DNA of 64,000 bases from Verrucomicrobiales bacterium (lineage in GTDB: Bacteria; Verrucomicrobiota; Verrucomicrobiia; Limisphaerales; UBA9464). Shown here in pieces: positions 8,969 through 18,420 of this stretch. The notes under the pieces were generated by a model. The model ran no database searches and was not told the origin of the DNA. It was given only the letters and a program-made list of their open reading frames with translations. Where the stretch lies: assembly GCA_027488845.1 (NCBI GenBank), contig JAIYBC010000046.1:62001-126000 (forward strand), in the 5' to 3' direction. Position numbers and translations under genes: made by a program. Every line of letters begins with the position of its first letter. The first letter of the stretch is position 1.

Positions 8969-9880
8969 TCAACGCCGATAGCCGGGACCGATCCAAACCT
9001 CGTTGCCGGGGTCCGTGGTGGCCATCACCCGGATGGCTCTGCCTTGGGAGGTCGGCGTTCCGTAGGTTGGCTGGAGGCCAGCCATCTCGGTGAAGCGGCG
9101 CCACAACATGAACGACGCACTACCATCCATGCGGCCAATCGCGGAGCTCCCACCGTAATCCTGGTTCAGGATTCCTCGCCGGTAGTTCGAAGCGCGATGA
9201 CGCTGCGAGACGCCTTCGCCGGGTTGGTTTCCGCCATCGTTGAACAGGAAGGGATCCGCTTCGTTCGTCTCCCAGAAGAGTATGTCGTTTGGCTGAAATG
9301 CACTTTGCTTGTGCGCCAATCCGGTTTCGAAACCGGAAAGCGCGCCGTTGTTGATGATGCAACCGTTGAAGGTGTAGCTGGTGAGCTTGCAGTCCCGATC
9401 GATCCACTCCCTCTTTTTTGCACCGCCGACTTCTCCGAGATCCTTCGGGCAGAACAGGACCTTGGGTGTGGTGAGGTAGCGGCCAAGCTGGCCGGCTCGG
9501 AAGAATGGCTCCTGCCTGAGTGCTGCCGAATTGGGTGCGCCGGGCTGTCCGGCGTTTCCGGCCGCGGAGGGGATCAGGCCATTGGTCTCTGGAGACCGGG
9601 CCGCATAAAGCCACCCGTTGGTCGCGCTTCCCTGCAATCCCCACGTGGGTCCAGGGAGCCTGTCGTCATTGTCACCCGAGAAGAGGTTCACCGAGAGCAT
9701 GATCTGCTTGCAGCCGCTGAGATCTACGGTTGCCAAAGCACGATCCTTCGCCTTGCCCAGCGCCGGCAGGAGCATGCCGGCCAGGATGGCGATGATGGCG
9801 ATGACGACCAGCAACTCGATCAGCGTGAAGCCTTGGCGTTGGATCCGTCGGGATCCGGATGGGATTTGGAGACAAGTCAT
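8969..9880 (-). CDS. type II secretion pseudopilin-like protein (DUF1559-type)
   Basis: A 303-aa protein with the prepilin leader [20 protein letters not shown], cut after Gly by a prepilin peptidase; Glu5 of the mature form is present. The start is the ATG at 9880, which puts a short basic leader in front of the cleavage site. The remainder is an exported globular domain ([30 protein letters not shown] near the end, a loose form of the usual H-x(n)-DG motif). Large families of these proteins are typical of Verrucomicrobiota, Lentisphaerae and Planctomycetes. It heads a cluster with a lipoprotein and a propeller protein. The individual function is not known. Confidence 0.88.
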   Translation of the reverse strand: MTCLQIPSGSRRIQRQGFTLIELLVVIAIIAILAGMLLPALGKAKDRALATVDLSGCKQIMLSVNLFSGDNDDRLPGPTWGLQGSATNGWLYAARSPETNGLIPSAAGNAGQPGAPNSAALRQEPFFRAGQLGRYLTTPKVLFCPKDLGEVGGAKKREWIDRDCKLTSYTFNGCIINNGALSGFETGLAHKQSAFQPNDILFWETNEADPFLFNDGGNQPGEGVSQRHRASNYRRGILNQDYGGSSAIGRMDGSASFMLWRRFTEMAGLQPTYGTPTSQGRAIRVMATTDPGNEVWIGPGYRR

Positions 9881-10293
9881 GGTTGGGTATGGAGCTTCGT
9901 GGGCTCGTGTACGGTGGGCAGGCATTGGGATTACGGATCTGTTGCCCAAGCGTCAATCGCCGAGTTGGAAGCTGGCTGCGGTCATCCGCTTCCGACCGTC
10001 CTTCAGGGTGAACTCCACTCCCGGTTTGGCAGGAAACCGTGGGCTTCAGCGCACCCGCCACAGCCACACGACACAACCCGCCGTTGCGGCCAGACCGGAG
10101 CGATCCGGAGGAAGCCAACGCCGATCTCACCCAACCACGCGAAGGAGTCACGGGAAGGTGAATCCGGTCGCGAACCTGCGACCACCATCCGGGGTACGGC
10201 GACATCGCGGCAAACCGAACCGTCCTCCCCTCCTCAGCAGCTTGGTGTGCCGATCCCTTTCGAACGAGAACGGTCAGGCCGGTGGTGATTCCG
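9881..10293. other. intergenic region without a recognised gene
   Basis: About 410 bases lie between the pseudopilin start and the end of the next minus-strand lipoprotein gene. No frame here shows a recognisable domain. It must hold the promoter of the pseudopilin cluster. No clear -35/-10 pair or hairpin was found by eye. Confidence 0.4.
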
Positions 10294-10761
10294 TCACTGA
10301 CCGCCGAACCGCGTGCTGTCCCCGGGCCGCGGCAGGGTCCGCCAGCTGTCGAGTCGACCGTTCTTGAAGACCAACTCCGCGCTGACGTAGCTCCGGAAGT
10401 CGTAGGTGCGGTCGAGGAACCGTTCCATGTAGACCGAGCCGTCCTTGCGCGGATATTCGCGGTAGTTCCAGAACAGGTATTCGTCGGTCGTGTTGCCGTG
10501 GTACAGCCAGGTGGTGGTCCGGCCCGAGGCGTTCTCGCTCTCCAACACCTGCGCCGGCTTGCCCCAGGCGATGTACACGGCGTCCGGAACCAGCCCGACG
10601 CGGATCTGCCCCTGGTCCACCAACGCGCGGTCCTCGGCGGGCAGCGCCGCATAGACCGTCGAACGCTCCACCTTCCGCGTCTCCACGGTGGAGGTCGTGG
10701 AGCATCCGGCCAAGGCCAGCGCCGCGACCCCGGACAGGATGGCGCGAATCAGCATCTTCAT
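10294..10761 (-). CDS. lipoprotein of unknown function
   Basis: A 155-aa lipoprotein. The start is taken as the ATG at 10761 (MKMLIRAILSGVAALALAGC), which places a good lipobox Cys at residue 20; an upstream ATG at 10794 would add 11 residues and is possible. The mature part contains GLVPDAVYIAWGKPAQV and later TTWLYHGN, resembling the SmpA/OmlA or BamE-like fold in which a VxxxxWGxP segment recurs, but that similarity is weak. It is transcribed alone, downstream of the photolyase gene by 170 nt. Confidence 0.75.
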   Translation of the reverse strand: MKMLIRAILSGVAALALAGCSTTSTVETRKVERSTVYAALPAEDRALVDQGQIRVGLVPDAVYIAWGKPAQVLESENASGRTTTWLYHGNTTDEYLFWNYREYPRKDGSVYMERFLDRTYDFRSYVSAELVFKNGRLDSWRTLPRPGDSTRFGGQ

Positions 10762-10934
10762 CGGAAAGCGGTGCGGGGACTCCACGGTTTTCATCGAGGA
10801 CACGGTGCGTTCAAGTCGGAACAGGAGCGAAGGATGCCCCGAATGCGCGCCGTTGGCGAGGCGCGAGCCGCCCCGGAGAATCCCGATGCCCTTCGCGGCG
10901 GGGCGTGCCGATCGCCTTCCACCGGGTCCTGCGT

Positions 10935-12488
10935 TCAACCGGGGACGCCACCTCGCCGCCTCAACTCCGCCGCCTGCGCGCGGATGAGGCCCAACTCGTC
11001 CGCACCCAACCGGTCGAGGTTCTTCACCTGAAGGAACATCCTCTGGTTCCGGGAAAGCAGTTCGCGGTGTCTCGCGAGGAAGTCCCAGTACAGCGTGGTG
11101 AACGGACACGCCCGCGGTCCGGTCGCCTTCGACGGATCGAAGGCGCAGCGGCCACACTGGTCCCCCATCCGCTGGAGGTACTTCCCCGTGGCGACGTACG
11201 GTTTCGAGGCCATCACCCCGCCGTCCGCGTGCTGCGACATCCCGAGCGTGTTCGGCAATTCCACCCACTCGACGGCGTCGACATAGACCGCGAGATACCA
11301 CCGGTGCACCTCGGACGGATCCACGGCCAGGAGCTGGGCGAAGAGGCCGGTCACCATCAGGCGCTGGATGTGGTGGGCGTAGCCGTGGCACAGCGTCTGG
11401 CGGAGCGCATCGGAGAGGCAACGCATCGGGACGTCGCCGGTCCAGTACCACGACGGCAACGGTTCCTGCGCCCCGAGCGCGTTGGCGGAGGCGTAGCCGG
11501 GCATGCGGGTCCAGTAGATCCCGCGCACGTACTCGCGCCATCCGAGGATCTGCCGGATGAACCCCTCCGCCGAGGCCAACGGCACCTGTCCCCGACGGAA
11601 CGCCGCCTCGGCCGCAGCCAACACTTCCGTCGGATTCAGCAGCTTGAGGTTCAAGGCCGCCGACAGCCGCGAGTGGTACAGCCACGGCTCGCCCTCCCAC
11701 AACGCATCCTGGTAGCGGCCGAATTCCGGGAGGCGGTTCCGGACGAAGTCCTCCAGGGCCGACAGCGCATCCGCACGCGTCACCGGCCAGTCAAACGCCT
11801 CCAACGAACCCGGATGCCCGCCGAAATGCCGCTCGACGTCGGCGAACACCTCCCGCGTCACGGCGTCCGGATCGAAACGGACCGGCTTCGGCAGCAGTCC
11901 CGGTCCGTTGCGGCCGAAGCTCTCCCGGTTCTCCGCGTCGAAGTTCCACGCGCCACCGACCGGCTCCCCGCCGTCCATCAGGAGGCCCGTCTTCCGTCGC
12001 ATGTCGCGGTAGAAGTACTCCATGCGGAGCTGCTTCTTCCCGCGGGCATGGCGGGCGAACTCCTCGACGGAACACAGGAAGTGGCGGTCGACGCGGATCT
12101 CCAGCCCGACGCCTGCCGACGCCGAGGCCTTCCCCAACTCCTCGCGCACCCGCCAGTCGCCGGGCTCCACCACGCACCATTCCGTCGCGGGCCGCTCCGC
12201 CTGGGCCCGGGCCAGTGCCTCCGTGAAGTCCCGACACGGATCCGGGTCGCCGAGGGAGAAGTACCGGACGGGCAGTCCCGCGTCCCGCAGCTCCGCGGCG
12301 AAGTGGCGCATGGCGGAGAGGAACAGCGCCGTGCGCGGCTTCGAGCTCCAGACATGGGTCGACTCGCCGAGCACCTCGGCCATCCAGACTTCGTCCTTCG
12401 CGGGATCGAGGCCGTCGAAGGCGGCGGACATGCGGTCGAGCTGGTCGCCCAGGACCAGGACCCGCCGCCGCAACGGTGCGGGCTTCAT
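10935..12488 (-). CDS. iron-sulfur photolyase (FeS-BCP / PhrB-type)
   Basis: A 517-aa cryptochrome/photolyase family protein of the bacterial FeS-BCP group (DPRP family), which in characterised members repairs (6-4) photoproducts with FAD, a lumazine antenna and a 4Fe-4S cluster. The N-terminal alpha/beta domain opens RRVLVLGDQL. The four cluster ligands are in place: C357 (MRCLSDAL), C445 and C448 (CGRC) and C461 (ACPF). GYAHHIQRLMVTGLFAQLL is the conserved region next to the flavin. Length matches the family. The start is the ATG at 12488, which overlaps the stop of the upstream SDR gene by 4 nt (ATGA), so the two are translationally coupled. Repair specificity was not tested by sequence alone. 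Confidence 0.93.
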   Translation of the reverse strand: MKPAPLRRRVLVLGDQLDRMSAAFDGLDPAKDEVWMAEVLGESTHVWSSKPRTALFLSAMRHFAAELRDAGLPVRYFSLGDPDPCRDFTEALARAQAERPATEWCVVEPGDWRVREELGKASASAGVGLEIRVDRHFLCSVEEFARHARGKKQLRMEYFYRDMRRKTGLLMDGGEPVGGAWNFDAENRESFGRNGPGLLPKPVRFDPDAVTREVFADVERHFGGHPGSLEAFDWPVTRADALSALEDFVRNRLPEFGRYQDALWEGEPWLYHSRLSAALNLKLLNPTEVLAAAEAAFRRGQVPLASAEGFIRQILGWREYVRGIYWTRMPGYASANALGAQEPLPSWYWTGDVPMRCLSDALRQTLCHGYAHHIQRLMVTGLFAQLLAVDPSEVHRWYLAVYVDAVEWVELPNTLGMSQHADGGVMASKPYVATGKYLQRMGDQCGRCAFDPSKATGPRACPFTTLYWDFLARHRELLSRNQRMFLQVKNLDRLGADELGLIRAQAAELRRRGGVPG

Positions 12489-13213
12489 CGCGGCTGCACC
12501 GAGCCCATGCCGCCGTCGACGCCGAGCACCTGTCCGGTGACCCAGGACGCCTCCGTCGAAAGCAGCCAGGCGAGCGCGGCGGCGACGTCGTCGGGTTCGC
12601 CGATGCGGCCGAGCGGATGGAGCGCCGTGGAATACTTGAGCGACGCCTCGTTGCCGGTGATGGCGGCCGCGAGGGGCGTCCGGACGAGGCCCGGCGCGAC
12701 GCAGTTCACGCGCACCTTCTGGCGGGCGTAGGAGGCGGCCGCGGACTGGGCGAGGCCGATGAGCCCGGCCTTGGCCGCGGCGATGGCCTCGTGGTTGGCG
12801 AGGCCGCGTTGGGCCGCCACCGAGGAGACGAGGGCGATGGAGCCGCCGGACTTCATGGCCTTCACCGCCGCGCGCACGACATGGAAGGCGCTGGTGAGGT
12901 TGAGCGAAAGCGTCTGCGCCCACTCGGCGTCGGTCGTGAGGTGGGCCGGCTTGAGCAGGATCGAGCCGACGCAATGGGCCACGCCGTCGAGCCGGCCGTG
13001 GCGTGCGACGACGTCCGTGACGACGGCATCCACGGCGGAAGACACCGTGACGTCGCACACGGCCGATTCCGCGCCGATGGGATCGGCCACGGCGGCGAGC
13101 CGTTCCGCGGAACGTCCCGCGAGGACCACGATGTCGCCGCGTTGGCGAAGGCGTGCCGCCAATGCCGAGCCGATGCCGCCGCCACCGCCGAAGATCAGGA
13201 CCACAGAAGACAT
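12485..13213 (-). CDS. short-chain dehydrogenase/reductase lacking the catalytic Tyr
   Basis: A 242-aa SDR-fold protein. The NAD(P) motif is VVLIFGGGGGIGSALA at the N-terminus, followed by HCVGSI in place of NNAG and an active-site Ser in ALVSSVAAQRG. Where the YxxxK pair is expected the sequence is NHEAIAAAKAG: Lys is present but Ile stands four residues before it instead of Tyr. A classical hydride transfer is therefore doubtful. The start is the ATG at 13213. Its stop overlaps the photolyase start (ATGA), so it probably works with the photolyase. The role is unknown; a redox or flavin-related function is only a guess. Confidence 0.87.
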   Translation of the reverse strand: MSSVVLIFGGGGGIGSALAARLRQRGDIVVLAGRSAERLAAVADPIGAESAVCDVTVSSAVDAVVTDVVARHGRLDGVAHCVGSILLKPAHLTTDAEWAQTLSLNLTSAFHVVRAAVKAMKSGGSIALVSSVAAQRGLANHEAIAAAKAGLIGLAQSAAASYARQKVRVNCVAPGLVRTPLAAAITGNEASLKYSTALHPLGRIGEPDDVAAALAWLLSTEASWVTGQVLGVDGGMGSVQPR

Positions 13214-13257
13214 GGAGTCCACCGTGTCATGGAAAGCCCGCGGGACAAGGGAGGGAA

Positions 13258-13370
13258 GATTCGTGATTCCCGATTCGTGATTTCCCGATTTTCCGATGCC
13301 CGACGCCCGATGCCCGACGCCTGACGCCTGACGCCTGACGCCTGATGCCCGACGCCCGACGCCCGACGCC
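13258..13370. repeat. heptanucleotide tandem repeat array
   Basis: Eleven consecutive 7-mers of the form YGAYGCC (CGATGCC, CGACGCC, TGACGCC, TGATGCC) fill 13294-13370 with no phase break. Just before them, GATTCGT, GATTCCC, GATTCGT, GATTTCC and CGATTTT repeat, also with 7-nt period. The array lies between the SDR gene start (13213) and the end of argS (13415). The reverse complement of TGACGCC recurs at 23942-23962. Confidence 0.93.
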
Positions 13371-13381
13371 CAACCACCAAT

Positions 13382-13401
13382 CCGCACCCGGGCGGGTGCG
13401 G
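13382..13401 (-). terminator. probable argS terminator hairpin
   Basis: An 8-bp perfect stem (CCGCACCC at 13382-13389, GGGTGCGG at 13394-13401) with a 4-nt loop starts 14 nt past the argS stop. There is no T-run on the minus strand, so termination efficiency is uncertain. Confidence 0.45.
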
Positions 13402-13414
13402 CTACAGGGTGCGG

Positions 13415-15172
13415 CTACATGCGGTCGGTGGTCTCGATGCCGAGGGTGTTCAGGCCCAGCTTCAGGACGCGGGCGGAGAGGTCGCAGAGGCCGACGCGCG
13501 TCGAGCGGGACGGCTCCTCGGCCTTCAGCACGGGGCAGGCCTCGTAGAAGCGGCTGTAGTGGCTCGCCAGCTCGAAGAGGTAGTTGCAGAGGTAGTTCGG
13601 ACGGCACTCCTCGGCCGCCGCCTGCAGCGTGAAGCCGAAGTTCATCAGGTGCTTCGCCAACGCCAGCTCGGCCGGTTCGGACAGGGTCACCGGCTGCGCG
13701 GCGTCACGGGTTCCGGCGTCGCGGACGACCTTCGCGGCGCGGGTGTACTGGTACTGGACGTACGGCGCGGTGTTGCCCTGCAGCGCGAGCATCTTGTCCC
13801 AGGAGAACACGTAGTCGCTCTGGCGGTTCGGCAGCAGGTCCTGCCACTTCACGGCCCCGATGCCCACGATCCGCGCGATCTCCTTCCACTCCTCGGCGGT
13901 GAGGTCCGGACGCTTCTCCGCGACCACCTTCTGCGCACGCTCCTCCGCCTCGTCGAGCAGGTCGGCCAGCTTCACCGTGTCGCCGGACCGGGTTTTGAAC
14001 GGCTTGCCGTCCTCGCCCAGGATCTTCCCGAAGCCGATGTGCCGCAGCTGCGACTTGCCGAAGTCGTCCGGCCGCCACCGGGAGAAGACGTGGAACAGGC
14101 CGCGGAAATGGCCCGACTGGCGGTCGTCGACGACGTACAGGATCTCGTCCGGCGCCCACGTCGCGAGACGATGGGCGATGGTGGCGAGGTCGGTGGTCAT
14201 GTAGTTGAACCCGCCGTCGCTCTTGCGGATGAGGGCTGGGATGTCCACCCACTCGCCGTCCTTGCTGACCAGGAGCGGATCCTCCTTCGGCGGCAGCGTG
14301 TGGTCGCTGAACACGGCGACGGCGCCTTCGCTCTCGCGGGCCACGCCGGCGGCGACGAGCGACTCCACGACGCCGGGCAGCTCCGGGTTGTAGAAGCTCT
14401 CGCCGAGGGTGACGTCGAACCGGACGCCGAGGCGGCCGTAGAGGGAGTCGAACTGGAACTGGGAGAGGCGGATCATCTCCTTCCAGATGCCGAGGTTCTC
14501 GGGGTCTCCGGCCTGGAGCTGGACGAGTTCGCGGCGGGCGCGGTCGAGGGTGGCCGGATCGGCGTCGCACCGGGCGTTCACCTCCTTGTAGAGCCGTTCC
14601 ATCTCGGCGATGGGATCACGGTCGAGCGCGTCGCGGTCGAGCAGGGTCTTCCAGCCGACGAGCAGCTTTCCGAACTGGGTGCCCCAGTCGCCGATGTGGT
14701 TGTCGGAGACGACGCGGTGGCCCAGCAGGCGCCAGATGCGCTGGAGGGCGTCGCCGATGCCGGTGGAGCGGATGTGGCCCACGTGCATCGGCTTCGCGAC
14801 GTTGGGCGAGGAGAAGTCGATGACCACCGACCGCGGCGAGGCCGCCGGACGGAAGAACAGGTGGCCTCCACGGAGCGCCTCCCCGAGCAGCCGCGCCAAC
14901 GCGCCGGGCAGGAGGCGGAAGTTCAGGAAGCCGGGTCCGGCGATCTCCACCGGCTCGCAGAGGTCGGCGATGTCGAGCCGGGCGAGGACGTCGGCGGCGA
15001 GCTGGCGCGGGTTCAGGCGGAGCGCCTTGGCCACCGCCATCAGGGAGTTGCTCTGGAAGTCGCCGAAGCGGGCCTCGGCGGCCGGACGGACCTGCACCGT
15101 GGCCAGGTCGGCGGAGGGGGCGACGGCGGAGACGGCGGCACGGAGCCGCGTTTCGATTTCCAGGTGGAACAT
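13415..15172 (-). CDS. argS: arginyl-tRNA synthetase
   Basis: A 585-aa class I synthetase that charges tRNA-Arg. The N-terminal additional domain is present (residues 1-110). The HIGH signature appears as NVAKPMHVGH and the KMSK-loop equivalent as KTRSGDTVKLADLLDEA. The C-terminal DALR anticodon-binding domain ends GLNTLGIETTDRM, the usual ArgS ending. The length is normal. The start is the ATG at 15172. It is followed downstream by a hairpin and preceded by an EIIA-like gene on the same strand with a 52-nt gap. Confidence 0.97.
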   Translation of the reverse strand: MFHLEIETRLRAAVSAVAPSADLATVQVRPAAEARFGDFQSNSLMAVAKALRLNPRQLAADVLARLDIADLCEPVEIAGPGFLNFRLLPGALARLLGEALRGGHLFFRPAASPRSVVIDFSSPNVAKPMHVGHIRSTGIGDALQRIWRLLGHRVVSDNHIGDWGTQFGKLLVGWKTLLDRDALDRDPIAEMERLYKEVNARCDADPATLDRARRELVQLQAGDPENLGIWKEMIRLSQFQFDSLYGRLGVRFDVTLGESFYNPELPGVVESLVAAGVARESEGAVAVFSDHTLPPKEDPLLVSKDGEWVDIPALIRKSDGGFNYMTTDLATIAHRLATWAPDEILYVVDDRQSGHFRGLFHVFSRWRPDDFGKSQLRHIGFGKILGEDGKPFKTRSGDTVKLADLLDEAEERAQKVVAEKRPDLTAEEWKEIARIVGIGAVKWQDLLPNRQSDYVFSWDKMLALQGNTAPYVQYQYTRAAKVVRDAGTRDAAQPVTLSEPAELALAKHLMNFGFTLQAAAEECRPNYLCNYLFELASHYSRFYEACPVLKAEEPSRSTRVGLCDLSARVLKLGLNTLGIETTDRM

Positions 15173-15224
15173 GGGATGGGATGCGCGCCGGGAGGGTTCG
15201 GCCCGGCACCGTGCGGAAGCCCGC

Positions 15225-15722
15225 TCAGCGGGAGCCCGCGGAGAAGTCCCGGATGATCTTCATCATCGCGGCCTCGTCGGGAGCCGCCTCGAGCGCCTTC
15301 AGGAAGGCCTCGCTGCGGAGCACCTTGGCGATGCCCGCCAACGTGTGGAGATGCTTCTGGAACTGGCCCGCCGGAACCAGGAAGAGGGTCACCAGGTGGA
15401 CCGGCTGGTTGTCCAGCGAGTCGAACTGCACCCCGGACTTCGAACGCCCGAACGCCGCCACCACCTCGGTGATGAGTTCCGTGGAGGCGTGGGGAATGCC
15501 GATGCCGAACCCGATCCCCGTGCTCATCGAGGTCTCGCGCTTCTTCACCACCTGGGTGATGGCCTCACGGTTCTCCGGGAGGACCTTGCCCGCATCGACG
15601 AGGCAGGAGATCAGCTCGTCGATGGCTTCCCAACGATTCTTCGCCTTCAGTTCGGGGACGATCTGCCGGGGGGTGAGGATGTCGCCGAGGTTCATGCGGT
15701 TGGGCTCAAATGTGAGAGACAT
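15225..15722 (-). CDS. PTS EIIA domain protein (PtsN/FruA type)
   Basis: A 165-aa stand-alone EIIA domain of the fructose/nitrogen type. The phosphorylatable histidine is H78 in GFGIGIPHAS, within the usual context KRETSMSTGIGFGIGIPHA. The C-terminal part (PVHLVTLFLVPAGQFQKHLHTLAGIAKVL) also fits the family. Such proteins accept phosphate from NPr/HPr and mostly act in regulation rather than sugar uptake. No permease (EIIB/EIIC) gene is near, favouring a regulatory role. The start is the ATG at 15722; an internal ATG at 15696 is an alternative. Confidence 0.88.
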   Translation of the reverse strand: MSLTFEPNRMNLGDILTPRQIVPELKAKNRWEAIDELISCLVDAGKVLPENREAITQVVKKRETSMSTGIGFGIGIPHASTELITEVVAAFGRSKSGVQFDSLDNQPVHLVTLFLVPAGQFQKHLHTLAGIAKVLRSEAFLKALEAAPDEAAMMKIIRDFSAGSR

Positions 15723-15789
15723 TCTGTCCCCGCTGCTCCCCTTCGATTCAAGTGCCATTTGGACCGCAATCCGGAAGCCTTGGAAACCC

Positions 15790-16461
15790 CTACCAGGCGC
15801 GGCCAAGGAACCGGAACACGTCGATCGTCTTCCACGCGGCCAGGCGCAGGGCCTCGGGGACATCGCCGACCGCCCCCAACGCGGGAAGGGCGATCAACGG
15901 GACCAGGACGTTCCCGAACCAGATCACCACCGCCGAGAACAGGAACCCCTCGCCCACCAGGTCCGGCTGTCGCACCCGGAGGATCACCGCCGTCATGGTC
16001 ACGTGGAACGCGTAGGTGAACCCGAGCCCGACATGGAACACCGGCAGCAGCCAGTCGGGGCGCCCCAGCCAGATCCGGACGCCCAGCGAGGCCAGCGTCC
16101 AGAGGATCGCGTAGATCGGCAGGAAATACGGGCCGAGCGCGATGAGGGTGTTCGACTTCGAGACCCGCACCTCACCGCCGCCGCGGCCCACGCGGAATCC
16201 CTGCACCTTCGCCCCAAAACACCAGGCACACAGCGCATGGGTCAGCTCGTGGCCGAACACGTAGAGCCACATCGGACGCGGCATCGTGTTGTACACCAGC
16301 AGCCACAGCGCGATGCCCAGCGACAACGGCACCCAGAAATGGAGGGCTCCCACGGAATCCCGCACCACCAGGGCGAGCGCCCAGGTCATCCCCACGTCCA
16401 CCGGCAACAGCGCCAAGGCCGCCAGCCAACGCAGGATCCGTTGTCCCCATCCCATCGACAT
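15790..16461 (-). CDS. integral-membrane M50-like metallopeptidase
   Basis: A 223-aa protein with several hydrophobic segments. The zinc motif HELTH (H71-H75) lies in YVFGHELTHALCAWCFGAKV, as in site-2-protease/M50 enzymes. GPYFLPIYAILWTL (about residues 110-125) is a plausible counterpart of the second conserved segment, but the LDG/NPDG aspartate motif is not obvious, so catalytic activity is uncertain. The start is the ATG at 16461. A 7-nt-phased repeat separates it from the ABC transporter gene upstream. Confidence 0.72.
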   Translation of the reverse strand: MSMGWGQRILRWLAALALLPVDVGMTWALALVVRDSVGALHFWVPLSLGIALWLLVYNTMPRPMWLYVFGHELTHALCAWCFGAKVQGFRVGRGGGEVRVSKSNTLIALGPYFLPIYAILWTLASLGVRIWLGRPDWLLPVFHVGLGFTYAFHVTMTAVILRVRQPDLVGEGFLFSAVVIWFGNVLVPLIALPALGAVGDVPEALRLAAWKTIDVFRFLGRAW

Positions 16462-16520
16462 CCGGACCGGAGCCTGCGACGGAACCCGCCGCCGTTGAAG
16501 CGCGGGGATTCGGGAAGGGC

Positions 16521-16590
16521 GATTATTGATTCCTGATTCGCGATTCCTGATTCGCGATTGGCTCCCCGCTCCCCGCTCCCTGCTCCCCGC
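16521..16590. repeat. heptanucleotide repeat with a unit switch
   Basis: Ten successive 7-mers in strict phase: GATTATT, GATTCCT, GATTCGC, GATTCCT, GATTCGC, GATTGGC, then TCCCCGC, TCCCCGC, TCCCTGC, TCCCCGC. The unit changes halfway without losing the 7-nt register. The array ends 2 nt before the stop of the ABC transporter gene. Confidence 0.9.
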
Positions 16591-16592
16591 TC

Positions 16593-18404
16593 CTACTCCC
16601 GGACGAATTCCGCGTGCAGGCGGGCATAGGTGCCGCCGAGGGCGATGAGCTGGTCGTGGGTGCCGCGTTCGACGACGCGGCCGTGGTCGAGCACGAGGAT
16701 CAGGTCGGCGTGACGGACCGTGCTCAGGCGGTGCGCGATGACGAAGCTCGTCCGCCGTGTGAACAAGGTCTCCAACGCCCGCTGGATCACCCGCTCGGTC
16801 CGCGGGTCCACCGCGCTCGTGGCCTCGTCCAGGATCAGGATCCGCGGGTCGGCCACCATCGCACGGGTGATCGTGACCAACTGGCGTTCGCCGGCGCTCA
16901 GGTTCCCGCCGCGTTCCCGGATCGCCGTCGAATAGCCCTCCGGCAGGCGCGCGATGACCTCGTCGGTCCCGAGCGCCTTCGCCGCCGCGACGACCTCCTC
17001 GTCCGTGGCGTCCGGCCGGCCGAACTTCAGGTTCTCCATCAGCGTGCCGGTGAAGAGGAAGTTCTCCTGGGTCACGATGCCGATCTGTCGGTGCAACGAC
17101 TCCAGCGTGTGGACCGCGATGTCGCGTCCGTCGACGAGGATCCGGCCCGACTGCGGCTCATAGAACCGCGCCAGGAGGCTGATGACGCTCGTCTTGCCCG
17201 AGCCCGTGTGGCCGACCAGGGCCACGGTCGATCCGGCCGGCACCTCGAAGTCGACGCCGTCCAGCACCCAGGTGTCCGCCGGCGTGGTGTCGTACCGGAA
17301 TCGAACCGCCTCGAACCGCACCGCGCCGGCGCCCTTCGGCAGCTCCGCCGCGTCGGGCCGGTTCCGCACCTGGGGCTCGGTGTCGAGCAGGGCGAAGATC
17401 CGTTCCGCGCTCGCCGCCGCCGACAGCACGGCGTTGTAGAGATCGCCCATCGTCTGCACCGGGCCGAAGAACATGCCGAGGTAGAGGACGAACGCCGCCA
17501 GCTCGCCGACGGTCAGGTGTCCTTCCCGGACCCGCCATCCGCCGTAGCCGAGCACGACCGCCGTGGCGGTGCCGGCGACGAGGTTCACCAGCGGCATGTA
17601 GGTGTGGAAGATCCGCGCCGAGGCCACCCAGCGGGCGGTGAAGTCGTCGTGCAGCCCGCGGAACCGCCGCAGGTTCTCGTCCTCGCGCACGAACGCCTGC
17701 ACCACGCGGACGCCCGAGATGTTCTCCGCCATCGCCGCGGTCACCCGGGACATCGTGCCGCGCAGGCTCCGGTACGCTTCCCGTCCCCGGCGGTGGAACC
17801 AGAAGGTCAGCCACGCCAACGGCGGCAGCACCGCGCTCACCGCAAGGCACAGCCGCCAGTCGTACCGGACCATCAACGCCACCACGCCGACCAGGGTCAC
17901 CAGGCTCGACAACGCCTGCGCCGCGCCCCAGGTCAGCACCCGGTCCAGCGAGTCCACGTCGGAGTCGGCCCGCGCGATGATGCGTCCCTGGTGGGTGCGG
18001 TCGAAGTAGTTCAGCGAAAGCCGCTGGATGTGCTCGAACACCGCCAGCCGCAAGTCGTTCATCGCCCCCTGCCCGATGGCGATCGAGGAACGCACCTGCC
18101 ACACGGAAAGGCCCCAGCCCAGCAGCAGGTTCCCGAGGTACAGCACGCTGACCCACGCCACGCCGCCGAGCGCGGCCTCCGCCGTGCCGCCCGCCAGCCC
18201 GGGCGCCAGGAAGGCGTCGATGCCGTGCTGGATCATCTTCGGCCCCAGGAGCCCGGACGCCGTCGCGAACACCGTGAGGAACAGGTTCAGAACGAACTTC
18301 CGCCGATACGGCCGCACGTACGAGAACAGCCGACGCATCAGCGATCCCCGCATGGGCGCCTGCGCGAACTCCTCGTCCAACGCGATGTCGTCGTGTGTGG
18401 CCAT
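16593..18404 (-). CDS. ABC exporter half-transporter (MsbA/LmrA type)
   Basis: A 603-aa fused permease-ATPase. The N-terminal membrane domain has six hydrophobic segments, starting around SYVRPYRRKFVLNLFLTVFA. In the ATPase domain, Walker A is GHTGSGKTS, the Q-loop is GIVTQENFLFTG, the signature is LSAGERQ (Ala in place of the second Gly), and Walker B is ILILDEATSAVD, with a switch histidine in IAHRLSTV. The neighbouring half-transporter on the same strand suggests a heterodimeric exporter for lipids, drugs or peptides. The two are separated by a 291-nt region holding an inverted repeat element, so co-transcription is not certain. Confidence 0.93.
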   Translation of the reverse strand: MATHDDIALDEEFAQAPMRGSLMRRLFSYVRPYRRKFVLNLFLTVFATASGLLGPKMIQHGIDAFLAPGLAGGTAEAALGGVAWVSVLYLGNLLLGWGLSVWQVRSSIAIGQGAMNDLRLAVFEHIQRLSLNYFDRTHQGRIIARADSDVDSLDRVLTWGAAQALSSLVTLVGVVALMVRYDWRLCLAVSAVLPPLAWLTFWFHRRGREAYRSLRGTMSRVTAAMAENISGVRVVQAFVREDENLRRFRGLHDDFTARWVASARIFHTYMPLVNLVAGTATAVVLGYGGWRVREGHLTVGELAAFVLYLGMFFGPVQTMGDLYNAVLSAAASAERIFALLDTEPQVRNRPDAAELPKGAGAVRFEAVRFRYDTTPADTWVLDGVDFEVPAGSTVALVGHTGSGKTSVISLLARFYEPQSGRILVDGRDIAVHTLESLHRQIGIVTQENFLFTGTLMENLKFGRPDATDEEVVAAAKALGTDEVIARLPEGYSTAIRERGGNLSAGERQLVTITRAMVADPRILILDEATSAVDPRTERVIQRALETLFTRRTSFVIAHRLSTVRHADLILVLDHGRVVERGTHDQLIALGGTYARLHAEFVRE

Positions 18405-18420
18405 GTCAGTCGGGGAAGGA

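Noticed and set aside
13258-13370. CRISPR-like array
   Set aside because: Units are 7 nt and contiguous, with no spacers; it is a simple tandem repeat. No CRISPR array or cas gene was seen anywhere in the window.
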